This document shows positions 23,287 to 34,836 of a DNA stretch of 64,000 nt, in pieces. This stretch comes from Alisma plantago-aquatica (lineage: Eukaryota > Streptophyta > Magnoliopsida > Alismatales > Alismataceae), in NCBI GenBank assembly GCA_963693085.1, contig OY856409.1, positions 1,533,847,372-1,533,911,371 on the forward strand. Direction: 5' to 3'. Below the pieces are notes generated by a model. That model did not search any database. It worked only from the letters and a program-made list of their open reading frames with translations, and had not been told where the DNA came from. Position 1 is the stretch's first letter; each line of letters begins with the position of its first letter. The position numbers and the translations under genes are program-made.

Positions 23287-25158
23287 ATGGGTGACTGCCT
23301 AGGAGGGAGACTCTCGACTAGACTTCCAATCTTTGATGGGAGCAACTTCCTCTATTGGAGAAGAAGACTTCAATTCTTCATCCAAGGATCAAGTCTCGAG
23401 ATGTGGCAAATGGTGAACAGCCCATACATTCTACCAAAGACAAACATTGAAGAATGGGATGAAGCCACCTTGATGAAAGCAACCTTGAATGCTAGAGCCA
23501 TGCACATCCTATATGCCTCCATGACCCCCACCGAGTTCAACCGGATTTCCTCTTGTGAGACGGCCTATGAGGTATGGAGAAAGCTTTGCATCACTTATGA
23601 AGGGACAGATCAAGTGAAGGAAAGCAAAGTCTACATGCTCAAGGGGCTGCTTGAGAACTTCAAGATGGGAAAGGAGGAGAGTATAGCCAACATGTACTCA
23701 AGGATCAACACCATTGTAAATGGTCTTGCTATTCTAGGTCATCCTATGTCTAGTGGAGAGATCAACTCAAAGATCCTTAGAACTCTTCCCAAGAGGTGGG
23801 AATCCAAGGTGACTTCTATTGAAGAAGCAAGGTCACTTAAAGACATCCCCATTGAAGATCTCATTGGAAATCTACAAGCACATGAAGCCACACTTGACAA
23901 GAGGGAGGAAGTAGAAAGACAAGAGAAGAAAGAGCTAAAGAGAATGAAGAAGGCTGAAATGAAGGCTCAAATTGAAGCTATCATGGAACAAGTCTCTCCA
24001 TCCTCTCAAGCTAAAGAAGATGCCATGTACTCCAAGGGTCGACTCTACAAAGGCAAGTCCTCCTCCATCCGGTGCTTCACATGTGGAAAGAAGGGTCACT
24101 ACAAGGAAGATTGCCCACAAGGCAAAAAGACCCATCTTCACAAGAAGAAATGGCAATCAAGCTCAAGTGGCTCCTCCAACTCAAGCTCAAGTGAAGATTC
24201 AAGTGAAGGATCAAGCTCAAGCTCAAGTGATGAAGGAGAATGCCATTTTGCTCTTATAGCATCAACAAGTGAAGACTCAAGTGAGGTAAATCTAAACTCT
24301 CTAGATAAAGAATCTTTGATTGCTATTATTCATGATATGTGTGCCTCTCTTAAGTCTTCTAAAAAGAAAAAGAAAAAGCTTGCTAAAATTGTTGATAATT
24401 TGCATATAGAACTAGATGATCTTGAATATGCTAATTCTTGCTTGCTTATTGATAAAAATGATTGTCTTAGCCAAGCAGACTCTCTTAAACTTGAAAATGC
24501 TAGTTTGCTTGATAAGATTAAATTTCTAGAAGCTCAACCTCTCATGCCTAGTTCAAATGAAGAGCATACTTTAATTGTTGATTCTCTCATGCATGACATT
24601 GATGTTCTTAAATCTGAAAACAAGGACAAAGATTTTGTTTTGCATGAATTAGAAATAGAAAATGCCTCCTTGCTTGCTAAAATCAATGGGCATGAATCTT
24701 GTTCTAGTTATACTAATAAAGAGAATGATGTTGCTGCTCTTCATATTGATAGAGATTCTTATTTAACTAAAGCTCTTTGCTTAGAAAATGATCTTTTGCA
24801 TGCTAGAGATAATATCAATAATTTGTCTTCTACTATTGCCTCTCTTATGCATGATAATGATAGTTTGAGATCATCTTTGCAAAGATTCTTAGTTGGTAAA
24901 AAGAATCTTAATGATATCCTACACCATACTACTAAACAAATTGGTAGACATGGTTTAGGATATGATAATAGTCAAGGGAACAACAAAGATAAAGGACCTC
25001 CGATATTCCATGGAGAATCCTCTAGTTCCAAGACTATGGGCACATGCAACTATTGCAATGATTTTGGCCATTATTCTATTTGTTGTCCTTTTAGGAAAGC
25101 ACCCAAGAGCAATAGGACTTGGGTTGCTAAACTAACCCCTCCGGACCCAAAAATATGA
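23287..25158 (+). CDS. gag: Sirevirus-like Copia Gag, unit 5 (623 aa)
   Basis: Last gag of the array, intact, with Ser at 113 (codon at 23623-23625). Both CCHC motifs and the coiled-coil region are unchanged. It is followed by the last complete internal region and a truncated LTR. Confidence 0.92.
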   Translation: MGDCLGGRLSTRLPIFDGSNFLYWRRRLQFFIQGSSLEMWQMVNSPYILPKTNIEEWDEATLMKATLNARAMHILYASMTPTEFNRISSCETAYEVWRKLCITYEGTDQVKESKVYMLKGLLENFKMGKEESIANMYSRINTIVNGLAILGHPMSSGEINSKILRTLPKRWESKVTSIEEARSLKDIPIEDLIGNLQAHEATLDKREEVERQEKKELKRMKKAEMKAQIEAIMEQVSPSSQAKEDAMYSKGRLYKGKSSSIRCFTCGKKGHYKEDCPQGKKTHLHKKKWQSSSSGSSNSSSSEDSSEGSSSSSSDEGECHFALIASTSEDSSEVNLNSLDKESLIAIIHDMCASLKSSKKKKKKLAKIVDNLHIELDDLEYANSCLLIDKNDCLSQADSLKLENASLLDKIKFLEAQPLMPSSNEEHTLIVDSLMHDIDVLKSENKDKDFVLHELEIENASLLAKINGHESCSSYTNKENDVAALHIDRDSYLTKALCLENDLLHARDNINNLSSTIASLMHDNDSLRSSLQRFLVGKKNLNDILHHTTKQIGRHGLGYDNSQGNNKDKGPPIFHGESSSSKTMGTCNYCNDFGHYSICCPFRKAPKSNRTWVAKLTPPDPKI

Positions 25159-27021
25159 TTGGGGACCATTTCATCTTTCTTCTTGTAGGTATCATGGAAC
25201 AAGTAGAAAGGTGAGATGTGTAGAGGGTGACAACAAGTAGAAAAGCAATGGTAAGCACAAAGGTATTGTTTTATTGCTTATAACCTGTTCTAACTTGTTT
25301 TTGTCAAGTTAGTATGCACTATACATATGGTTTTTGAGTCAAAAGTGGCATTTTGTGTTTCTCTTCACACTCTTGCTCAAAAACTGTTTCTAATGCTTCT
25401 ATAGTGCATTACTAACTTGCTTAGACATGTTTGGATATGGTTTGTACTTTTTAGCATGCCTCTAGATATGTTTTATGAAAAATATGTGCTTTTTATACAG
25501 TAGTTTTGTCGGCCGAGTTTTGTCCTATCCAAAACTCGACCGATAGGCACCAATGGGTGTTGCCAACAGCTGCGATCGGCCGAGTTGCCAATACACAGAA
25601 CTCGACCGAAAACACTGTTCACAGAGTATACAGTTGGCTTATTGAATGAGAATTTCCCTCTCAACTAGATTTTCTCAACCAATAGCCTTATTCTTTGGCA
25701 CTCCATTTGGTACCTTTATATATGCATATTGCCATGTTCTAAATTGCCTATCTTGCCTACAACTCTATCTCTCTAATTGCTCTAAATTGGTATATCTATA
25801 TGTTGCAATTACTTGCTTTGAGTTGTTTTGCAGGTTTTGATGATGATCTCTTTGGATCTCTTAGTTGTGTCTAAAATCGCTTCCGTTGTGCTCTAACTTG
25901 CTACATCTATCTAGGTGTATATCTTGTTTTGATACAACCTTGAGGTTCTTAGGGGTAATCATCTTATGGTAAGGATGCATATCTAGTGAGTTATATCCTT
26001 TCATGCTTCTTAAATTTGCATATCTCTTTGTTTGGATATATCTCTACATCTACTCATAGCTTGCTTTATCTTGTGTACCTTTTGGTATCTCTTGCTATGA
26101 TCTAGATCCTACTAGTAGTCCTAACTTGTGATATCATCTACTAGTAGTTCGCATACATGTAGTTCTAACCCTATCAATAAGTGGTATATTTGATCATTTA
26201 TATGTTATGTTTGTATCTTATCTTATACATGCTCAAGATTGTTCCTTGAATTGCATATCTACTATCTTGAGTTGCTTGCATAACATTGTGATGCAGGGTA
26301 CATAGATCTACATGATATGTAGAAATTGGAGTTTTTGTGGTTTTTTTTTGCAGCTTTTGCTCCAGTTTCAGTTTTTGCTGCAAGTATAGTGCTTTTTATG
26401 CAGAAACACCCTTCTGCGCAAGACTCATTGCTTCGCCATGAGCTCCGATGGTTTTTGGTAAAATTCCATCATCTTGAGGGTCAAAATTGTGATTTATTGT
26501 TTCTCTGCAGCACCTTATCTTGCATTTTTGGGTTGTTCAAGTATATGCTTTAACTTGCTTTTCTTTCTATGCTTGGACAAGCCCCTATCTGCGCTCTTCT
26601 ACTCTCCTTATATATTTGTGTTATCTCCTTTCTCTTTAACAAGTGGTGTTTCTTAGTTTCTTCATACCCCCACCTTTTTGAAATGACAAAGGGGGAGAAA
26701 GATATGTCTTCTTTTGACAACAGGGAGAAGGCATGTCTTACATGAAGCAAAGAAGCGTGTCCATGTAAAGGGGAGAAGACATATATGTGTAGAACATATA
26801 TGAGTAGAAGACATAGTTTCTATAAATGTTATGAAAGCTAACCATGCAGGAGAAATAGCATCAATTGAGGGGGAGTATGAGAACTCCATGCGCATCAATT
26901 GAGGGGGAGCATATGAGCTCAATCCTATTAAAACCCCTAGGTTTCTCCGAAGGTATGATTTTACGTACCAAGCTTTCAATACATTTATGGAATGGTTTGT
27001 CATCTTCAAAAAGGGGGAGAA
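25159..27021 (+). mobile_element. Unit 5 internal non-coding 3' region
   Basis: Same 1,863-bp pol-less segment, with hairpin pairs at 25509-25609. It ends at the polypurine tract 27008-27021, directly before the truncated LTR 6. Confidence 0.85.
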
Positions 27022-28272
27022 TGTTGACTCAAGGTCAATTAGGTCAATGTTGACTCACGTCTAAATTGACTAAACCCTTGTTTTGATGATGACTAACCAT
27101 TCCACATATTGGTGTCTAATGCTTCTACATTGAGTGATTTCAGATTAGGTTTAGACACACTCCAAATGCCCTAACTTGCGCATATCAAATTGGAGAAAAG
27201 ACAAGTCAAAATAGCTACAAGTGTGCAATTTGGGATCTCTATGTATATGACCTTAGAATTGCTTTGTAATCACTTGTAATGATTGTATGACTTGTAATTA
27301 AGCTTAGAAAAATTATTGGGACACAAAAATCCATCGTTTGTACAGTTTATGAAAATTCCAAAATACCCATAACAGGGATTTTGTCGGCCGAATTCCAAAC
27401 TCGGCCGATCCATATATTCTGGAATTTTCTGGGCGGTCGGCCGAGTTTCCAACTCAGCCGATCCCTGTTCGGTCGAGTTTCAATGGTAGGAAACTCGGCC
27501 GATCCACTGATCGGTCAAGTCTGAAGGTCGACCGATCGGTCGAGTTTCCCCATGGAAACTCGGCCGACAGTCTATCTCTCAGACTTGTCGCCTAGTGTGT
27601 CGGCCGAATTGCCTTTAATGAAACTCGGCCGATCAGACTGTACTGGAATGCAGAAAAAGCAAATCCAACCGTTGGAGACTTTGTTGGGACCCAAAATAGA
27701 TCCGTTGCAACTTGTAAAACGGCTATTTTTCGTTCCTAAGTGTTCCCAAAGGCTAAGAGGCATCCCCAACTATAAATAGGACCCCTTGGGCTTCATTCCA
27801 AGGTTGAGCATTCACTATGAAGGTTCCTATTCTATAGTTGAGTGATCCTACAGCCTCCTCTCTCTCTCTAAGCTTAATCACTTGCTACATCCATTAGAGT
27901 GAGTAGGAAATCTGTAAGAGAGCTAGTCATATATGTATATCTTGTGAGGCTCTCACTTCCACCACCTCCCTTCTATCATTCCTATCTTGAAGATGAAGGT
28001 TCTCTCTCTTGTCCAAGAGAGGTGAAGAAGAACAAGGGAAGGAGTCCCTTGGTAAAGATCAAGGCCGAAGACTTGGAGCTAGAGTGGGTAAGACCTTGGA
28101 GAAGGCAGAAGACTCAAGCTCAAGTGGGTAAGACCTTGGTGGAAAGCTTCTCCGAGTGAAGGTGAAGTCAAAGGCAGAAGATCCAAGAAGAGTGGGTAAT
28201 TCCTGCAAGGCCGAAGACTTGTGCAAGAGTGGGTAAGTCCTTGGAGAAGGCCGAAGACTCTTGCAAAGTGGG
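27022..28272 (+). repeat. Copia LTR 6, truncated; right end of the array
   Basis: Follows LTR 1 for 1,251 bp through the U3 hairpins and TATA box, then stops inside the 40-bp minisatellite. The last 365 bp and the primer site are missing. The break is ambiguous over TGGG (28269-28272), which fits both flanks. If the neighbour begins at TG 28269, the preceding CAAAG (28264-28268) would be a candidate 5-bp target duplication, but its partner is not identified. Confidence 0.9.
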
Positions 28273-29680
28273 CAACAAGTATAGGTTCGATTCACAGGGA
28301 GAAAAGGGGAACTAGATCTAGGTTAGTTTTAGGGCTAGGTTCCTACTATGGAGTCTAGGGTTCAAGGGTTTGAAGGTTGTTTGTTATTACACTAAGGATT
28401 TATCAAACAAGCAATTAAAAGAAGACAAGCAAGATTAAATCTGAGTTTAACTCTAGATAGTTAATTCTATTGAGCAAGAAAAGACAAGGAAAGTAGGAAA
28501 GGAAATAAAAGAGAAAGATATACTAAGACAAGAAAGAAGAGGTCTACACTTCACTAATCTAGCAAAGAGAGAAAAAGATAAATTAAAGACCTAAACTAGC
28601 AAGAGCAAAGCAAGAACAAGGCAAGAAGCTAACTAAGCAAGTAAAGAGCTAAGGAAGCTAACAATAGCTAAGAAAGAAGGCGATTAGGGTTTTAAAGAAA
28701 TAAAGGGTTGTGTGGGCTGTTGGGGGATGCACTTATCAATTAGGTTAGGGGGTGACATGTGAACATTATGATTTCATTTAGATTTCTAAACCAAACAACA
28801 AGCTAGAGTGTAATGAATTGCCCTAGACTACTAACTGGCCATGGATATGTTAGCTTGTGTATGGGGGAACTAGTCCCTAACACCTCCTACTACCTCATGA
28901 GTATCAATTGGGTTGGAGTTTAGGTGAAATTCAATTAGAGTCTAAACAAGCCTAGGTTTCTAGTTTGGAGGATCTTAGGGTGATTACAGGATGGGGTTAG
29001 TAATGGCAGTGGAAGTGAGGTATTAGGCCTCCCATCACCCAATTCTAGCCTTGAGAAAGATCTATGCTATCACACTAAATTCATCCAAACTATCTACTTA
29101 TATCTCTCAACTAGGGTTAGGAGAATTTATTAGCATGTAGGAAGATGGGTGGCTATCTAGGGATCCATGAATTAGACCTAGGAGCAAATCCCAAAATTCA
29201 CACATATAAGCAGTTTCCCTAAATTCCTAGGTGATTTCACACACAAACGAACAAGCAATTCATGGAGAACGAGATATAAATAGAACATAATCATTAGCAA
29301 ACGAAATTACAATGTTTACATATCATTATCCCCAACATGGTATCAAAGTGAAATTTTGAGCCCCAAACAGCCCACCCAAGGGGCCTAGCTATTCATGAAA
29401 ATACAAAATACAAAAATAAAGGATAAAGGGGAAGAAGTAGCCATGGATCTTTGTGTAGATGAGTGAATCCTCCCCTCCAATTGTTGGAAGTTCAACCTCC
29501 CCCTTCTTCTTGGGTGAAGTGATGTGGAATGATGGTGGGAAGTGGATGGAAGGCTTGAAAATGGGGATTTTTGTGGTGGAAATGGAGAAATGGAGTGAAA
29601 TGGAGGTGGAAATCACTAAGGGACAAATGGAGTGATAGGAGGTAGCTAGGGGTGTCTAAACTCAGCCTTGAGCCGCCACC

Positions 29681-30022
29681 CATATATATATAGGTATATA
29701 TATATGTATATATATAGGTATATATAGGTATATATATATAGGTATATATATAGGTATATATATGTGTATATATACCTATATATATAGTATATATACCTAT
29801 ATATACATATATACATATATATATACATATATATACCTATATAAATGGGTATATATATACCTATATATATAGGTATATATATACCCATATCTATAGGTAT
29901 ATATATAGGTATATATATACCTATATATATGTATATATATATATATACCTATATATACCTATATATACCTATATATAGATATATATACCTATATATACCT
30001 ATATATACCTATATATATGTAT
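29681..30022. repeat. AT-rich ATAGGT/ACCTAT microsatellite with strand switches
   Basis: About 340 bp of (TA)n interrupted by GG or CC at irregular 6-14-base steps. The left part reads mostly ATAGGT. From about 29771 it switches to ACCTAT, with mixed blocks around 29845-29935, so the two halves are reverse complements and could extrude as a cruciform. The Ile/Tyr-only reading frames on both strands are by-products. Confidence 0.95.
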
Positions 30023-30101
30023 GGAGGAAGCAATAGGTCGAGTAGGGGTAAAGTGGAAAATGCAGTGCAAAAATAGCTAGGTTTTTGTGAGTAATATGGA
30101 C

Positions 30102-30490
30102 GTGGTGGTCACCACAGACATGGTGGTAGGGATGAGAATGGTCTTGGTGGAGTGGAACAATTGTGGTTCAAATGGGGAAGAATCACAATAACTTGGGTGG
30201 TTTTGAACTAAAAGTGGTACCGCCATAGTGGTCACCACAGCCGTGTTGGGGCAAGGGTAGCACGACCATGGTGGTTACCACAGTTGTGGTGGCTTGGAAT
30301 TGGCTTGCCCATTCTCTGTGGAACTCCCATGATGGTATGTATGTCACATGGTCGTGCCACACAACACAACCATGCTATGAAACACGGCCATGCTATGTAG
30401 CATGACCATGTTGGGTCAAGGTAGCACAGATATTCTATGCATCATGACGATGTCAGGTCATGGTAGCATGGCCATGCTGCTCTCTGCATC
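30102..30490. repeat. Block of GTGGTNACCAC and CAYGGYCRTG palindromic motifs
   Basis: GTGGT-N-ACCAC occurs at 30105-30115, 30228-30238 and 30271-30281. From about 30347 variants of CACGGCCATG, such as 30383-30392, and their complements alternate with short spacers to about 30480. No coding potential. The second motif recurs at 56432-56501 in an unrelated LTR. Confidence 0.7.
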
Positions 30491-30800
30491 AACACTTTGA
30501 GCCTGTACTTGGTTCATTCTTGGACAACTTTACTTCAATTGATCTTTAGACACTAGGGGTGGGTTGAAGGAGTCTTGGACTTCACTTTGGGCCTCTTCAA
30601 GGGTAAAGAAACCCTAGGATCACTCCTCTTTCTATGCCATCCAAGCATGGTCCAAATACATGAAATACATGCAAATAATCTCCATAAATGCATTTTACAC
30701 AAATCTGCATATTAGGGGAAATAACATGTAATGTAACATGTATATATGTGATTGAATTGCAATATGACACAATATGAAGCCCAAAAATAGGGATGAATCA

Positions 30801-33030
30801 TACCTCCAGTTTGGGTCAAAACCAGCTAAAGAACTGCCACAGAATCAAGCTACTCCGATAGAGTTGGTGAGCTTGAGCGAGAGGCCCTGTCCATTTTAGT
30901 CCAATTAAACCTCCAGTAAGCTTCCACAGACTCCGTTTTTGCTTCAAATTATTCCTTTAGCAGGAGTTGTTCACCCATGTTCTCTATCCATAAAGTGGGC
31001 TTCATGCTGGTAGACCCCTAACTCTAGCCATGCTTCTCAGCCATGCTCGAAAAAATTGTATTCATCTACATTGGTAGGATACTCTGAAGACAAAACCCTA
31101 GCTTTATTTCTTGAACCACCACTGCAATACCACTTTTGTGTTTTGGGGTTCTTCCCCTATTCCGACCATGTGAGCATGGACAATGGGAGCACCTGTCCTC
31201 ATTTTTCACTGGTGTTTGTTGTAGAAACTTTAGTCAGACAACTGGTTTTCATTTTTTATTGTAGGAAACTCTCTTGTCTAGTGGACAATAATTTTGGTCC
31301 TTCCCTTCTTCTTTCATGACCATGACATTGATATGGAGAAACTAGACACATCAGAGCCTCACTCATGGCTCCTTAGGTTTGCATCAGTTTAGGGAACTCT
31401 TCTGGATTCCCCTCTTCTTCCTCGACATTGATATTTCATGTTTTGATTGAGTTTCAGAAATCTATTTCAAGGATAGAAGCTTGATTGCAGAAAACGGTCC
31501 TACCAGGTCCTGTTTTCCATGTGATGCCCTGACTTTGTGCATCAATATGTCACAAACACATATGCAATTTGGCATTTTCATGATGAGTTTTATTCATGGC
31601 CGTGTTTTGAGTTTAACCGATCTCCAGGCCATGTGTCTGATCAATAGTGGGACACCTTAACAAGAACCATCCAACTTCCGTGTGGCCCAAATTATACACT
31701 TGGCTTTATCTCATTTTATGATTGGTCAAATCCAAGAAATTCACATCTTTTGTATTTGATGTCAAAAAATTATTTTTAAATACATGTTGGAAAGGTCTTG
31801 AGAAAGGAACCTACTTGACCATTTACTAGACCATGTTTCCAAACCCAACTCCACATATTTCAATTCAGAACCCTAATTCTATCTTAACAATGAGCAATTA
31901 ATTCATGGTTATATTATACACATGATTTTAGGACTGATTAGGACATGATCTACTACTAGTGTAGCTCTTCAATCTCAGGTGAGTGGATCATGCACAGTAA
32001 GTAAAATTATAGGGTTTCGGGTTTACAATATCTGTTTATGTATCGATGATTACTCAATTAAACTGTAACTATGTTGTTACCCCTGTTATGCTCATGAAAA
32101 TCATACACATGCTAGGAATTTATGTTTTCTACTGATTTGATGATTATACCTTCACTTGGAACAATATGAATCATTGCCATTCTAATTCATCAAGAAATCA
32201 TGAAAGTCATGTTTAAGTACAAGGAATCATGTTATGTTAATATTGTCCTCTAAATCATGTTATGTGAGCCTTAACTGGCCTTATGTGATCCTTAATTGGC
32301 CTTATGAGCTCTGTGGGAGCATTATGTGAGCCTTAACTAGCATTATGTGAGCCTTAATTGGCCTTATGAGAATTGTGGGTACATTAAGATAGAGAGACTA
32401 TATTAACTCAAGTTAAAATTCACAACACATTATGTAATCAGATCATGTTATTAAGTTTTCAAGTAATCATGATAATCATGCTAATTGAATGAGTGCCTCA
32501 AGTTGTTTAGTATTATTTCAATTATATGTTATTTTCATGTTATTAATACTCGGTGCCACTCACATAGTTTTATGTTGCTTTACATGGGCTTGGGACACGA
32601 TGTCAGCAGACGAGTAATAGAAGAAGAAGTAGACGTCAGGGACATCAACTCAAACTCAAGGATAGTTTTTGGATCCTACCCGGTGGGGTGCCATTCTAGA
32701 TAGTTATCTTTTACTTTTAGTCTTTTCAAGTGGAAGTTTATAGTTTATAACTCTCTTTATGTTGGACTTAGGGTCCCTTAGTTATGGCATGTAACAATGT
32801 ACGCTGTGGTATGGAATTTGCTAGGAATGATATCATTTCATGAATTGTCATGATCTCCATTATGTGAAGATATTTCCACTATTGTCGTGTTAGTTTTAGA
32901 AAGGAGGTCATAACAACTCCTCAAAACCTATTGATATGGAGTACCTTCATAACATATAAATTCTTCCTATGCTTAGTCTCCCCCATCCATACCTTCACCT
33001 CTTGTTGTTACTCAAATCATTCTTGCCTTA
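30801..33030. other. Unassigned repeat-derived DNA, probably a degraded Ty3-type LTR
   Basis: No ORF longer than 92 codons and no domain. A CTCAGGTGAGTGG stretch (31976) and an ACGAGTAATAGAAG stretch (near 32610) resemble segments in LTR D (CTCAGGTATGTGG) and LTR A (ACGAGTAGTAGAAG) in the same order and orientation. An LTR remnant is therefore likely. I cannot define its ends. Confidence 0.35.
32260..32384 (+). repeat. Six-unit 20-21-bp tandem repeat
   Basis: Units start at 32260, 32281, 32302, 32322, 32343 and 32364. Four resemble TTATGTGAGCCTTAACTGGC and two resemble TTATGAGNNNTGTGGGNNCA. The order is a, a, b, a, a, b, so the present structure is a duplicated three-unit block. Confidence 0.85.
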
Positions 33031-33072
33031 GTTGTTCCATGCATACCCTAATCACCCTATAGAACAATCAAT

Positions 33073-33303
33073 TCATGCTTGTTGCCTCACTAGAACCAAC
33101 ATCCCATCAGCTTTGGAAAGAAGCTCTAATCTTTCAAAGGTGGTCTTCTCAACCAGAATAAGATCGAGATCAAGGGGATTTCTTCTCAGGGCCTTGGAAA
33201 TATCATCCATCTCCATATGTTTTCTAGCAATGAGGCTCTTCAAGTTGAAAAATCCCTTCGACCATTTCTTCAGATCCCTTTTGACAAATTTAAGTTTCTG
33301 CAT
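33073..33303 (-). pseudogene. LINE ORF2 fragment: linker before reverse transcriptase
   Basis: The 76-residue fragment has LKFVKRDLKKWSKGFFNLKS near its start, matching the region between endonuclease and RT in plant L1-type LINEs. It follows the endonuclease fragment on the same strand in a different frame. The RT that should come next (below 33070) is not recognisable. Confidence 0.75.
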
Positions 33304-33336
33304 AAAATAAAATAAAGGATTACCTTGAACTTGCTT

Positions 33337-33984
33337 TTACCATGCTTGATTAATAAGATTATTGTAACCAGGCCATTCGATCCAGAAGTTTAAGAGATAG
33401 AATGGTCTTTTCTTCTTGGCCAGTTCTCTAAGATTAGCATTGATGGCAGAATGATTAGAGAAGGCACCTGTTTTGAGTTTGATTTTGGTGCCTGGGAACC
33501 TGGTTAGCCAATCATCATTCACTAATGCAATATCTAGTTTACAAGTGATGCGTTTAGCATCCCCTTGCCTATTATGCCATGTAAAAAGCTCACCTCCTAC
33601 TGTAGGTAGTTTAGTGAGATTTCAATTATCAATAGCTATATTGAAGGTACTGAGAATGTGAGCAGGAACTTCTCTTCCACCAACTTTCTCTTCATGCTTT
33701 CTAATATTATTTAAGTTGCCAATCACTAACCAAGGATCAATGATGTTGGTGCTAATGGTTTCAAGAGATTCCCATAATGCAAGATGTTCCTGAGCAAGAT
33801 TACTGGCATCGACAACAGTAAGAATAAGAAGAAGGCCTCCTTTATTGTAGCATGACATGGTGATATGTTGATCATCCATGCGTTGGACACTTATATCCCA
33901 GGACTTGGGATTCCAACCAATATAGATGCGGCCATTAGGATCCACACCATGATTGGTAAACCAACTCAAACCTTTAAGTAGCAA
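33337..33984 (-). pseudogene. LINE ORF2 endonuclease (EEP) fragment
   Basis: An apurinic-like endonuclease domain that nicks target DNA for LINE insertion, in two pieces. Residues from 33984-33622 include GRIYIGWNPKSWDI, LTVVDASNLAQEHLALWESL and DPWLVIGNLNNIRKHEEKVGG. The conserved GDFN catalytic-loop Asp is replaced here (GNLN). The second piece (33522-33337) has NDDWLTRFPGTK and HSAINANL, where HS corresponds to the conserved SDH end of the domain, then FNFW-like sequence leading to the RT linker. Stops and frame changes break it, so it is non-functional. Confidence 0.8.
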
Positions 33985-34162
33985 CTTCTTAGAAGAGTTC
34001 TTTAGATAGTTTTTATTTTGGTTTCAACTAGAACAACAATAGAGGCACATGATTCAATTATGGTTCTCCTAACCTCCCTTTTCTTACGTGGTTTCCATAA
34101 ACCACATACGTTGGCCATAATAATGGTTATTAATGACCTCTGCTAGAAGAGCGGGTTCTACG

Positions 34163-34836
34163 TTACCCGTCCACTCCAGCACCTTTATCAGTCTTCTTCT
34201 TTGAGTACGGTGGATTGCATATTTCACCTTCCTCCTTTTCTTTGTTACCGTTAATAGCACTGGGGAGATCTGGATTAGGAACATCAGTAGTACTAGGACC
34301 AGTGTCAATGGTGCTAGGATCAACTGTGGTGCTACGTCCAATTTTGACGGCAGTCACCTCATCAACCACATTAATCGATTCTAGTACTACATCATCCTCC
34401 ACAAGATTTTGGAATCTATTGCTAACTGGAATCACATGAGTCTTGCTTGTGTTCTCTTCATGAGTCTTGTTCTTCTTGTTTCCAATGACCCTCCATTCTT
34501 ATGCATCCTTGTTGGTTTTGGGCAGAGTGACTTTGGGTTTCATAGGACAATCTTCATCATCATGACCAAAAACTTTGCATTCAGAGAATCTCTTAGGAAG
34601 ATGCTCATAGGTGATAGCAATAGCCATTAGCTCACGATAAGGTAGGTTGACCCAGATCTCTTCAGGAGGCATTTCATCAGCTTCAACCTCTACTAGGGCA
34701 TGGGTCTCACCCAGGGATTCTTGGCCTATGGATCTGTAGTCGTTTCTTAGGAGTTTACCTACTCCACTAGTCACGATACCTACTGTACGAGGAGAAAAGT
34801 TTTTCCCCATGCTAGGTAGTTGATCCATATTGGAAT
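34163..34836 (-). pseudogene. LINE ORF1 C-terminal fragment with zinc knuckle, cut by LTR A
   Basis: The 34828-34499 piece contains GKNFSPRTVGIVTSGVGKLL, ALVEVEADEMP and CKVFGHDDEDC. This matches the DUF4283/zinc-knuckle ORF1 of plant LINEs, which binds LINE RNA. The first Cys of the CCHC knuckle is changed (SECKVFGH, where C-x2-C is expected). A second, frame-shifted piece (34435-34163) is low-complexity linker. Coding similarity starts directly at the LTR A edge (34837), where the other frame reads IPIWI. The LTR probably inserted into the LINE. Confidence 0.7.

Larger units (their letters stand above)
1..28272 (+). repeat. Tandem array of a gag-only Sirevirus-like LTR retrotransposon, 5,402-bp period
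   Basis: Equivalent landmarks recur exactly 5,402 bp apart: gag starts at 3256 and 8658, then at 12483, 17885 and 23287. Each unit is LTR, primer site, gag, non-coding 3' part and polypurine tract, and the next LTR serves both neighbours. No target duplication or foreign DNA separates units. Apart from one SNP and a few indels beside the gap, the copies look identical by eye. The left end lies outside the window and the right end is cut at 28269-28272. A head-to-tail LTR-internal-LTR-internal array is expected from unequal recombination between LTRs or from integration of a multimer of a one-LTR circle. An assembly artefact is also possible because the array contains a gap. Confidence 0.93.
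28269..30800 (-). mobile_element. Athila/TAT-type LTR-like block, minus orientation (edges approximate)
   Basis: Near the left edge, the reverse complement reads CTCCCTGTGAATCGAACC. This resembles the TTCCCTGTGGATTCGACC stretch common near the 3' end of Athila/TAT-type LTRs. A related stretch occurs near 50195-50215 in the Athila-like element. Further right are GGTGGAAATGGAG-like purine stretches, the AT-rich microsatellite and a block of GTGGTNACCAC palindromes. No convincing ORF is present. The family call rests on remembered consensus features, and the right edge is a guess. Confidence 0.45.

Noticed and set aside
3256..25158. A tandem gene family of five host paralogues
   Set aside because: The repeats include LTR, primer site and polypurine tract in each unit, and the protein is a retroelement Gag with two CCHC knuckles.
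29335..29350. A second primer binding site (TGGTATCAAAG)
   Set aside because: It has mismatches to the Met-tRNA complement, lacks a CA LTR end before it, and the surrounding block appears to be in the other orientation.
29646..30036. Ile/Tyr-rich membrane protein ORFs on both strands
   Set aside because: They are translations of the AT microsatellite.
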